Below are positions 6,391-12,938 of a stretch of DNA of 12,938 bases, piece after piece. The DNA comes from Euryarchaeota archaeon UBA346 (lineage in GTDB: Archaea; Thermoplasmatota; E2; DHVEG-1). A program made the position numbers and the translations under genes. The notes beneath the pieces were generated by a model. The model saw nothing but the letters and a program-made list of their open reading frames with translations, was not told where the DNA came from and did no database searches. Location of the stretch: assembly GCA_002496355.1 (NCBI GenBank), contig DAJP01000071.1, positions 19,059-31,996 on the forward strand. Reading direction: 5' to 3'. The first letter of the stretch is position 1. Each line of letters opens with the position of its first letter.

Positions 6391-8859
6391 ATGATTCGGA
6401 AAAAAAACTATGTGGATATGCTAATTTTTTTTTGTATATGCGCTGGTCTTGTATTACCAGTAATCAACCACCCTGCGACATCAGCACCTCTTGAAACACT
6501 TCTCATCAATGAAGTGATGTTGCATCCGTTGGAAAATGAAAACACAAACGAATGGATTGAACTGTATAACCCGACCTCAGAGCCCATCGACGTTGAAGGC
6601 TGGATGATAGCGGATGAAAAAGAAACAGACACGCTCCATGCAGATACAGAAAATGGGGATGGTACGAGCAGTATTCCACCCGGTTGTTATGCAATCATTA
6701 CAGATAAAGGAACAACGGTCTATGACATATACGTTATTCCTGATAACGCGGTAAGAGTATCTGTCGATGACAGCACTCTGTGTGGGTACGGTTTGAACAA
6801 TCAACAAGAAAAAATCGTACTCATGGATGGAGAGGGTAACAGCATCGACGCCATGGAATGGGGTGAGGATTATAAGGATGTCCCGGGGGGTCCTTTCAGC
6901 AGTGTCTCAGAAGGGAACAGTCTTGCGCGCTATCATCAGGTCGATACGGACGATACCTTAGGTGATTTTTTTGAATGTGACAACCCAACCCCTGGGAACG
7001 AAAATGTGCCTATGACTCAAGAGGAGCAACCTGAGGAAGACTCTTCTCACGAAACCTTCTCTGAAGAAAGCAACGAGGATTTCACCCCTTTAGTTCTAAT
7101 TGTCGAACTGTATTATGATGCTCACCCGAACATCAATGCGGAATACATTAGACTTCTTAATCCTTCAAACACATCGATTGACGTCTCTGGGTGGTATGTC
7201 ACCGATAAACCCTGGAAAGAACCTGATGATCGACCAAAGATATTCTTCCCGAAACAAATCATAATACCTCCGCAAACGTCTTGGTTCATCACAAAAAATG
7301 CTTCCGCGTTTTTCTGGGAAACATCTCAGCTTCCCGATTTCGAATACGCGGTGGACTCCCAATCAGCAGTCCCCCAGTTACTTACGTTTCGAACCGTCAG
7401 TTTCAGCAACACCGGCGGCCTTGTCGCGATATATAGCGCTTCCGATAGACTCGTGGACCTAATCATTTATGGGGAGACCGATGAGTACGTCTCTGGTTGG
7501 GATGGAGCACCGATTCCTCCATCAGGACAAGGAATCATCCTGAAGAGAAACTGCATCAACGGAACCTGGGTTGATACTGATACTGCTTCAGATTGGTCCC
7601 ATCATCGAATTTACCAGATCGGGCAATCAGATTTCCCGCTCCAAACAATTTCATGCAACGGGGAGATTACCATGTTTGTCTCACCAGATAACAGTTATGA
7701 GACCATTGTAGACGAGCTTCGCAGTGCGCAGTATTCGATTGATTTAAACATGTATGAGTTCACAAATCCGTTCCTCTATCAGGAACTCCTTGATGCGCTC
7801 AAACGGAATATCACAATCAGAATCTTCATGGAGGGGGCTCCCGTCGGAGGCATCGATGACCGGGAGATATTCATCTTAAGGAGTCTCGCATCTCAGGGTG
7901 GTCTGATACGTTTTATCGTAAGTGACGTGGAACATCAAGTGAAAGCAAGGTATCAATTCGACCACGCGAAATATCTTCTCATTGATAATGAAACGGTGAT
8001 CGTTGAAAGCTGCAATTGGGCGAAAACAGGGGTACCAAAAAACCCAAGCTATGGGAACAGAGAATGGGGGATCGTGGTTCGAAACAAAGAGGTAGCATCA
8101 ATGTTCTGGCAGGTGTTTCAGGATGATTGGGAGCCGTTGCATACAGATAGTTATCCTCTCGAAGCGATGAACATGACAGTTTATCCTGATTATACGCTGG
8201 ATTATGATATTCAAACAGGTTCGTATCACCCACAATTCAACGCAACAACCATCATCGGACTTTGTGCAATCACACCAGTATTTTCTCCGGATACCAGTGA
8301 ACAAGCCTTGCTTGATACGATCGATTCTGCAACCTCTACCATCTATATCCAACAGCTCTACATCTACAAAGACTGGGGTGAATCACCAAGTCCACTGGTC
8401 GAACACCTCGTAAATAAATCACAAGAGGGCGTCCAGGTCTTGATTATTCTCGATTATCAGATGGATTTCGATAAGACCGTAACGATGGCAGAAGAAACCA
8501 AGGAGTTCCTTGAAGAAGCTGGTATTCAAGTAAAATTCATCTCCAGTGTATGGTCTCCGTTCACCACAATACATAACAAAGGGATGGTCATCGACAACAC
8601 CACGGTTCTCATCTCAAGTATCAATTGGAATGAACAGTCGATCAGAAAGAACAGGGAGGCAGGCCTCCTGGTGACAAACCAAGATGTGGCGATGTATTAC
8701 GCTTCTGTGTTTCTCTCTGACTGGCGGCTTGACGCATCTCAAACCAACGCTTCGATTCTCTCGTGGGCAGATTATAAATACCTCGTACTGATTGCCGTAG
8801 TGGTTTGCATCACTCTCGTACTGATCGCACGAGATTGGAGAAAACGAAAATGGACCTAG
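6391..8859 (+). CDS. exported lamin-tail / phospholipase D-like protein with C-terminal membrane anchor
   Basis: The 822-residue product has five visible parts. A signal peptide (about residues 1-31) is followed by two lamin-tail domains, starting near residue 34 (L-I-N-E-V, then N-E-W-I-E-L-Y-N-P) and near residue 233 (E-Y-I-R-L-L-N-P, then G-W-Y-V-T-D), joined by an acidic Ser-rich linker. Two phospholipase D domains then carry HKD motifs H525/K527/D532 and H728/K730/D735, each followed by an N-W segment (S-C-N-W, S-I-N-W). Last comes a transmembrane helix at about 796-813 and a basic tail (R-D-W-R-K-R-K). Both HKD motifs are intact, so a paired active site is likely. The N-W signature is typical of Nuc-type nucleases, so it may act outside the cell on DNA as well as on phosphodiesters; the substrate is not shown. 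The ATG has GGGAGA 7 bases upstream and begins 30 bases after the tRNA. Its stop overlaps the rhomboid start. Confidence 0.9.
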   Translation: MIRKKNYVDMLIFFCICAGLVLPVINHPATSAPLETLLINEVMLHPLENENTNEWIELYNPTSEPIDVEGWMIADEKETDTLHADTENGDGTSSIPPGCYAIITDKGTTVYDIYVIPDNAVRVSVDDSTLCGYGLNNQQEKIVLMDGEGNSIDAMEWGEDYKDVPGGPFSSVSEGNSLARYHQVDTDDTLGDFFECDNPTPGNENVPMTQEEQPEEDSSHETFSEESNEDFTPLVLIVELYYDAHPNINAEYIRLLNPSNTSIDVSGWYVTDKPWKEPDDRPKIFFPKQIIIPPQTSWFITKNASAFFWETSQLPDFEYAVDSQSAVPQLLTFRTVSFSNTGGLVAIYSASDRLVDLIIYGETDEYVSGWDGAPIPPSGQGIILKRNCINGTWVDTDTASDWSHHRIYQIGQSDFPLQTISCNGEITMFVSPDNSYETIVDELRSAQYSIDLNMYEFTNPFLYQELLDALKRNITIRIFMEGAPVGGIDDREIFILRSLASQGGLIRFIVSDVEHQVKARYQFDHAKYLLIDNETVIVESCNWAKTGVPKNPSYGNREWGIVVRNKEVASMFWQVFQDDWEPLHTDSYPLEAMNMTVYPDYTLDYDIQTGSYHPQFNATTIIGLCAITPVFSPDTSEQALLDTIDSATSTIYIQQLYIYKDWGESPSPLVEHLVNKSQEGVQVLIILDYQMDFDKTVTMAEETKEFLEEAGIQVKFISSVWSPFTTIHNKGMVIDNTTVLISSINWNEQSIRKNREAGLLVTNQDVAMYYASVFLSDWRLDASQTNASILSWADYKYLVLIAVVVCITLVLIARDWRKRKWT

Positions 8860-9800
8860 TATTTCTTGAGCCCTCCTGGATTTCACTGGTTGCGATTGCC
8901 ATCATGATCGGGACACTCGTCGTTGCTTTCCTAAAAAAAATAACGCTTACCTATTCGCTAATTATCGCGAATTTCTTCGTCTTTCTTTTAAGCCTGTTCT
9001 TCCGAACAGAAATCATCAATGAACTCGGGTTTCGACCAATCTATCTATCCCTAGAGATGTTCCCGAACCTCTACACGCTATTTACCTCGATGTTTGTGCA
9101 TAGTGACTTTTTACACATCCTTGGGAACATGTTTGTATTCTTCTTCATGGGTATCGCCTTCGAACAACGTATCGGGCCTAAGAAATTCATCCTTATTTAT
9201 CTCATCACGGGCATCTGTGGTGCACTCACACATTCACTTCTCAACATCGACTCAGCGGTTCCCCTGATTGGGGCATCCGGTGCTATTTTTGGTATCCTTG
9301 GAGCCTTTGCCTATGCCTATCCAAGAGACGAGATCATGATGCCTGTACCCATCGGCATCATGTTTATCATGCGTATCAAGGTCATCTACGCGACCATTCT
9401 TTTTGCGGTCTTTGAGACCGTCATTGTGATGTTCTCCGTCCAGGACAGCACCGCTCATTTCGCGCACCTTGGCGGACTCGCCAGTGGGGTAATCCTTGCA
9501 GCGATCCTGCTGCGACATCGGGCAGAAAAACAAACACAGACACCAAGCATCAGACCACTGGACTACATGCAGATCAAAAAGGATGATTCGATTAACTTTT
9601 CTCATTTGACAAAGTTGGTGAAAAACGCTGAGGAAAAAAAGATATTACAGCGCATTGAGAAAGAAGATGTCCTGCAGGTACGAGACATCTGGCTTGAGCA
9701 TTTTTTGGAAAAAGTCACCTGCCCGGTATGTAACAAACCGTTAACCCATCTGGACCGGAAGGTCTGGTGTGAGCAGAACCATTTCCAGACGGATTATTAA
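8850..9800 (+). CDS. rhomboid family intramembrane serine protease with C-terminal zinc-ribbon-like tail
   Basis: Rhomboids cut single-pass membrane proteins inside the bilayer. The dyad is intact: G-A-S-G-A-I-F-G with S143 and A-H-L-G-G with H206. The conserved H-x-x-G-N (H-I-L-G-N-M) and the E-Q-R-x-G-x-x-K loop region are also present. About seven hydrophobic segments are visible, the first near residues 10-28. After the membrane core comes a cytosolic tail of about 90 residues: charged, partly helical, ending in C291-x2-C294-x12-C307-x3-H311, a likely zinc site. I chose ATG 8850, with GGAG about 9 bases upstream, inside the stop of the PLD gene (ATGGACCTAG). A longer frame from a TTG at 8805 would prepend residues read from the PLD anchor region and has no ribosome site. 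Overlap with the PLD gene implies co-translation. Confidence 0.93.
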   Translation: MDLVFLEPSWISLVAIAIMIGTLVVAFLKKITLTYSLIIANFFVFLLSLFFRTEIINELGFRPIYLSLEMFPNLYTLFTSMFVHSDFLHILGNMFVFFFMGIAFEQRIGPKKFILIYLITGICGALTHSLLNIDSAVPLIGASGAIFGILGAFAYAYPRDEIMMPVPIGIMFIMRIKVIYATILFAVFETVIVMFSVQDSTAHFAHLGGLASGVILAAILLRHRAEKQTQTPSIRPLDYMQIKKDDSINFSHLTKLVKNAEEKKILQRIEKEDVLQVRDIWLEHFLEKVTCPVCNKPLTHLDRKVWCEQNHFQTDY

Positions 9801-10699
9801 AAACCAAGTCCTACCAGAGCCCCAAAGAAGACATAGCTGGAGACGAGGTACCCGAGGATCGCACCGCCACAGAGCAAGGGTAGACCCGCCTGAGGTTTTC
9901 CTTTTATTACAAAGGTCATGAGGATGGAGAACCCGACCAGTGTCCCAGCAAGAACTGATAGAGCGACAGGTAATCCATTGGGGATGTTTTGATACGCAGC
10001 CACCACCAGGATACCAGGCATTACGATATCCCCTAGTCCCATGAAGAACGCATCCCGTTCCTCATGCTCCTGGAGCGTCTCCTTCAGGCTCTTCGTTTCT
10101 ATAATCAAGGAGTATTGTCGTATCTTTGGGACGACCAAGAGCACAGGTAGTTTCAGATCCATAACCGTGTCTGCAAGATCGATCATGTGTTTTGTCTGAT
10201 ACACCGATATCGCATCATAGATGGCTAAGACAATAAGCAGGATGATGACCAGGAGGATGCTTAAGGAGATCCCAAAGATAGCGATTGCTCCTGCACCGAC
10301 GATGACGCCACAAATGTCAATAACATACCATTCAGGGAATTTGTACAATGTTATCACTAGTATGATGGCAAGGAGGATAGAAACACCCAGGCAAACTATG
10401 TCTGGTAGGAAACTGAGGAGTGGCACAAAAATGAAAAAAGCGGTGTATCCGATGGCGAACAGGATGATCACCTGGATGACTTCTTTCTTCCAGTAGCGGG
10501 CGATGAGAAGGATGATGACGGTCATAACAATGATAATCACAAAGATATACAGGATGTTGACTGGGTTATTGACGTCTTCAAAAGTAGGTTGGAAGAGGTT
10601 TTTCATCAGCAAGGCGAACCCGTCGATGATGATAAAGAAACATCCCATAATGAAGACAGGGAGGATCATTTTTTTCTCAGAGTCTTTCTTCTCAGTCAT
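9797..10699 (-). CDS. presenilin/signal-peptide-peptidase homologue (A22 intramembrane aspartyl protease)
   Basis: This 300-residue protein has nine hydrophobic segments, the presenilin count. The two catalytic aspartates are in place: A-I-Y-D-A (D162) in helix 6 and M-G-L-G-D-I (D224) in helix 7, the G-x-G-D motif that defines the family. A PAL-like segment Q-A-G-L-P-L (P274) opens helix 9. A charged loop of about 45 residues separates helices 6 and 7, as in other archaeal presenilin homologues (PSH). It would cut transmembrane segments or leftover signal peptides in the membrane. The N-terminal M-T-E-K-K-D-S-E-K-K is cytosolic by charge. The start lacks a good ribosome site and lies about 30 bases from a TATA box, so the mRNA is probably leaderless or nearly so. 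It converges on the rhomboid gene with overlapping stops. Confidence 0.92.
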   Translation of the reverse strand: MTEKKDSEKKMILPVFIMGCFFIIIDGFALLMKNLFQPTFEDVNNPVNILYIFVIIIVMTVIILLIARYWKKEVIQVIILFAIGYTAFFIFVPLLSFLPDIVCLGVSILLAIILVITLYKFPEWYVIDICGVIVGAGAIAIFGISLSILLVIILLIVLAIYDAISVYQTKHMIDLADTVMDLKLPVLLVVPKIRQYSLIIETKSLKETLQEHEERDAFFMGLGDIVMPGILVVAAYQNIPNGLPVALSVLAGTLVGFSILMTFVIKGKPQAGLPLLCGGAILGYLVSSYVFFGALVGLGF

Positions 10700-10721
10700 T
10701 GGGTCCCACGAATCATTTGTT

Positions 10722-10734
10722 CCTTTTTATAGGG
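10722..10734 (-). promoter_or_regulatory. TATA box of the presenilin-type protease gene
   Basis: On the minus strand this reads CCCTATAAAAAGG. Its centre is about 30 bases before the ATG at 10699, which places the transcript start only a few bases before the start codon. This fits leaderless translation and the absence of a GGAGG-type site. Confidence 0.6.
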
Positions 10735-10810
10735 TTTGTTTTTGAGAAAAAAAAGTGTATCGTAGTGGAATCAGACGGTCGTCCAAAGAGATTTTTTTTC
10801 AGAAAAATAT

Positions 10811-10830
10811 ATTGTAACAAAAGTTACAAT
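10811..10830. promoter_or_regulatory. perfect 8-4-8 palindrome, candidate operator
   Basis: ATTGTAAC (10811-10818), AAAA, GTTACAAT (10823-10830) form perfect arms. The site lies about 20 bases upstream of the TATA box of the rightward secreted-protein gene and about 80 bases upstream of the leftward protease promoter. Its form suits a dimeric helix-turn-helix regulator; the regulator is not in this window. Confidence 0.5.
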
Positions 10831-10847
10831 TAAATCCCTATGAAATG

Positions 10848-10857
10848 ATTTAAATAG
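10848..10857 (+). promoter_or_regulatory. TATA box of the PKD-domain protein gene
   Basis: The stretch around TTTAAATA (10849-10856) predicts transcription starting near 10879 and a leader of about 29 bases containing GGGAGGAGT (10892-10900). A second AT-rich run near 10872-10881 is a weaker alternative. Confidence 0.5.
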
Positions 10858-10907
10858 AGTTATGTAATATTGATTTTAAAGAAAAATTAACGGGAGGAGT
10901 ACCCATT

Positions 10908-12275
10908 ATGGAAAAAATAATCAGAAAACGAAATATTTTAAAAAATATGTGTATGCTGGTAACAATCTCAGTTCTTATTGGTTGTTCGCTCTCAGCACCA
11001 ATAACCGCAATTAACAAATCAGATAGGCACATTCAGAAAAACCTATCTGAAAAAGGAGCATCTCAATTTTTGTCAGAGACAAATTTCCTACTTTTAGATG
11101 AAAATTTCACGGATGGGAATATGCCCCCAACAGGTGACGCAGGAGATTGGTCTCTACAGCAGACCAACTCTGACGAAACATGGTATATCGACTCATCAGT
11201 ACCATATACGGAACCATTCTGCGGTACTATCCATCGTGAAGATAGTGACGATGTGCAGGACGAATGGCTCATCACCCCAAGTCTCAATTTCAATAATTAC
11301 CCAAACTATACAGCCATCTCGTTAAATTTCCATTGGTACACCTGTTATTTTACGACTGTGTTCAAACGCTATGTCGAATTTAATGTCAGCATCTCAACGA
11401 ATGGTGGAGCAAACTGGACGAACATTTGGAGCTTCGATGATATGAGCATGGGGGTGCCACCGAATCCATTTACCGACTGGAAATGGTACAATACGAATTA
11501 TCTAGATCAAAGCCCTATCGATTTATCTGATTACATCGGGCAGAACAATGTAAAGATTGCGTTCCAATACTATAGCAATACAACAGCATCTGCAGATGTC
11601 CAGGAGTTTAGTATCGATGATATCGAAGTGATTGCTGAGGGGACCGGGACTAATTTCACCTGCAATGCGGGAGGTCCATACAGTTGGTGGTGGCCGATGC
11701 AATATGAATATTTCCCCAATGGTGTTCGTTTCCATGGAAATGTCACCAATGGAACCGTTTTCACACAATACTTGTGGGATTTCGGTGATGGAAATACGAG
11801 CATCTCCATTCCACTGAACGCAGATCCCGTCCATTTCTATAATGATGTGGGGACCTTCAATGTTACTTTAACAGCAAAAGATACTACCTTCACACCAACT
11901 CGTATCGCTAGTTCCACCACAACTGTCACTCTCTTCCTGCTCAAGCCACCTCAGATTAACATCACTGCACCACTGTTTTCGATGGGCATTAAAGCCACTA
12001 TTAATAACGTCGGGGATTACGATTGCGTGCTTGTGCGTTGTTGGATAAACGTCTCATGGGGTCCCTTACAGCTCCGTGAGAAGACGGTAGCTCAAGGGAT
12101 TATTGTTAATCTACATGCTGGGTCATCAACAACCATTCAAAGCCAAGGATATTTCTTTGGGATGGGGAGGATCCATATCATGATTACCGTGTATCCCGAG
12201 AACCAACCGGGTCTCATCAAGAGTTTCAATGGATTCAAAATAGGGCCGTTCGTCATCATCACATCAGAAGGATGA
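10908..12275 (+). CDS. secreted protein with choice-of-anchor/MAM-like domain and PKD domain
   Basis: ATG follows a strong GGGAGGAGT site by about 8 bases. The first 37 residues look like a signal peptide: basic start (K-I-I-R-K-R-N), hydrophobic core, then L-I-G-C-S, which could also be a lipobox. Residues about 58-245 resemble the choice-of-anchor J/MAM-type jelly roll: D-E-N-F at the start, D-E-W-L-I-T-P-S-L in the middle and S-I-D-D-I-E at the end. Residues about 250-345 form a PKD domain with the hallmark W-D-F-G-D-G (290-295) and T-F-N-V-T-L-T. The last 110 residues are a beta-rich domain I cannot name. About fourteen N-x-S/T sequons point to glycosylation. There is no C-terminal anchor or sorting motif. 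Such proteins usually bind surfaces or carbohydrate; no catalytic domain is visible. A T-rich terminator follows. Confidence 0.85.
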   Translation: MEKIIRKRNILKNMCMLVTISVLIGCSLSAPITAINKSDRHIQKNLSEKGASQFLSETNFLLLDENFTDGNMPPTGDAGDWSLQQTNSDETWYIDSSVPYTEPFCGTIHREDSDDVQDEWLITPSLNFNNYPNYTAISLNFHWYTCYFTTVFKRYVEFNVSISTNGGANWTNIWSFDDMSMGVPPNPFTDWKWYNTNYLDQSPIDLSDYIGQNNVKIAFQYYSNTTASADVQEFSIDDIEVIAEGTGTNFTCNAGGPYSWWWPMQYEYFPNGVRFHGNVTNGTVFTQYLWDFGDGNTSISIPLNADPVHFYNDVGTFNVTLTAKDTTFTPTRIASSTTTVTLFLLKPPQINITAPLFSMGIKATINNVGDYDCVLVRCWINVSWGPLQLREKTVAQGIIVNLHAGSSTTIQSQGYFFGMGRIHIMITVYPENQPGLIKSFNGFKIGPFVIITSEG

Positions 12276-12298
12276 GGAGTAGATACAACCCAGAATCC

Positions 12299-12325
12299 CC
12301 CCTTTTTTTTTTCTTTATTTTTTCT
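12299..12325 (+). terminator. T-rich archaeal terminator
   Basis: A C run is followed by ten Ts, then TTTATTTTTT, 25-50 bases after the secreted-protein stop. Oligo-T tracts of this kind end archaeal transcription without a hairpin. The tract overlaps the stop and last Lys codons of the convergent thiC gene, for which it reads as A-rich and would not terminate. Confidence 0.65.
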
Positions 12326-12938
12326 TTAAGTATTTTTTCACCAGCTCCAGGGCACAAAGGTTCCCACACATGGAACAAGCTGAGGTATCCTCCGATGGCG
12401 ATCGTTTCCTCCGATACTCCTTGGCTTTGGTTGGATCGATGCAGAGTCTGAACATCTTCTCCCAATCAAGAGCCTCCCGGGCACGACTGAAGGACGCATC
12501 GACATCCCTGTCGATTCCTCTCGCAAGATCAGCAGCATGCGCGGCGATCCGAGTTGCGATCACTCCATCCCGGACATCCTGTTTATCCGGAAGGCATAGA
12601 TGTTCCGCTGGCGTCACATAACAAAGGAAATCAGCACCACAGAACCCCGCGAACGCACCACCGATTCCACCAACAAAATGATCATACCCTGGGGCGATGT
12701 CGGTCACCAAAGGCCCCAGGACAAAATAGGGAGCATGGTCCGTCACGGTCTTCATCACCTGAATATTCGCTTGGATATCTGAAAGAGGCATATGACCAGG
12801 CCCTTCCACCATGGTCTGCACCCCTGCATTACGTGCCTTCTCCACGAGCTCACCAACCAGCAACAACTCCTGGAGCTTCGCCCGATCATTCGAATCAGCA
12901 AGCGCGCCAGACCGCATCCCATCACCAAGGGAGAGCGT
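12315..12938 (-). CDS. thiC: phosphomethylpyrimidine synthase ThiC (partial, C-terminal part)
   Basis: ThiC is a radical-SAM enzyme that turns aminoimidazole ribotide into HMP phosphate for thiamine synthesis. The frame is open to the window edge, about 207 codons of the C-terminal part. Family signatures are plain: S-L-G-D-G-M-R at the edge, M-V-E-G-P-G-H-M-P, D-I-A-P-G-Y-D-H, then G-A-D-F-L-C-Y-V-T-P-A-E-H-L with its metal-binding His residues. The C-terminal iron-sulphur motif is C-S-M-C-G-N-L-C, a C-x2-C-x3-C spacing, one residue shorter than the C-x2-C-x4-C of characterised bacterial enzymes. The protein ends in Y-L-K-K-K, coded by the A-rich side of the convergent gene's terminator. The start, and any thiamine riboswitch, lie outside the window. 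Confidence 0.95.
   Translation of the reverse strand, partial: TLSLGDGMRSGALADSNDRAKLQELLLVGELVEKARNAGVQTMVEGPGHMPLSDIQANIQVMKTVTDHAPYFVLGPLVTDIAPGYDHFVGGIGGAFAGFCGADFLCYVTPAEHLCLPDKQDVRDGVIATRIAAHAADLARGIDRDVDASFSRAREALDWEKMFRLCIDPTKAKEYRRKRSPSEDTSACSMCGNLCALELVKKYLKKK

Noticed and set aside
6312..6494. 60-residue frame starting inside the tRNA
   Set aside because: It runs through the tRNA and then out of frame with the PLD signal peptide; no family resemblance.
8805..8849. Longer rhomboid start at TTG 8805
   Set aside because: The added residues come from bases coding the PLD anchor, there is no ribosome site, and ATG 8850 has GGAG at good spacing.
8770..8859. PLD protein as a rhombosortase (GlyGly-CTERM) or archaeosortase (PGF-CTERM) target
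   Set aside because: There is a C-terminal helix and basic tail, but no Gly-Gly or Pro-Gly-Phe motif before it.
10221..10745. Met- and Lys-rich plus-strand frames opposite the presenilin-type gene
   Set aside because: Their odd composition is what the reverse of hydrophobic helix codons gives; no start signals.
1..12938. CRISPR array, insertion sequence, rRNA or known riboswitch
   Set aside because: I saw no spaced repeat array, transposase motif or rRNA stretch, and any thiamine riboswitch for thiC would lie outside the window.

Overview
The window reads as a piece of archaeal chromosome. Translation starts sit behind GGAGG- or GGGGGA-type Shine-Dalgarno sites or show leaderless spacing. 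Promoters are TATA boxes about 25 bases upstream of expected start sites, and the tRNA has no encoded CCA. The gene set fits this: a GTP-dependent PEP carboxykinase of archaeal type, a presenilin-type (A22) protease, a secreted beta-helix protein, a PKD protein and a phospholipase D protein with lamin-tail domains. My best guess is an uncultured Thermoplasmatota lineage (MBG-D/Thermoprofundales-like). That is inferred from gene style only; no marker gene here proves it.

Left part (1-5065). A PurF-family gene runs leftward off the edge. Its N-terminus is M-S-G-L-F-G, so the usual glutaminase nucleophile Cys is replaced by Ser. A divergent promoter region follows. Next comes a tightly coupled rightward set: a possible 72-residue small membrane protein with a TTG start, a 275-residue membrane-anchored extracellular protein and a 156-residue four-helix membrane protein. 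PEP carboxykinase follows under its own promoter.

Middle part (5066-9800). A secreted right-handed beta-helix protein is followed by tRNA-Cys(GCA). Two extra copies of the first 11 tRNA bases lie directly upstream of it, at 19-20 base spacing. Next is an 822-residue exported protein: signal peptide, two lamin-tail domains, two HKD phospholipase D domains and a C-terminal membrane anchor. Its stop codon overlaps the start of a rhomboid protease gene with a C-terminal zinc-ribbon-like tail.

Right part (9797-12938). A presenilin/signal-peptide-peptidase homologue converges on the rhomboid gene, and the two stop codons share one TTAA palindrome. So two unrelated intramembrane proteases lie tail to tail, next to a membrane-anchored candidate substrate. 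A divergent promoter region with a perfect 8-4-8 palindrome separates the presenilin gene from a secreted protein with a choice-of-anchor/MAM-like domain and a PKD domain. The window ends in the 3' part of thiC on the minus strand.

The metabolic genes (purF-like, pckG, thiC) are ordinary housekeeping genes in type. The most interesting unit is the surface/membrane block at 6391-10699: an extracellular PLD enzyme coupled to a rhomboid that could in principle shed it. That link is a hypothesis from gene order and topology only.
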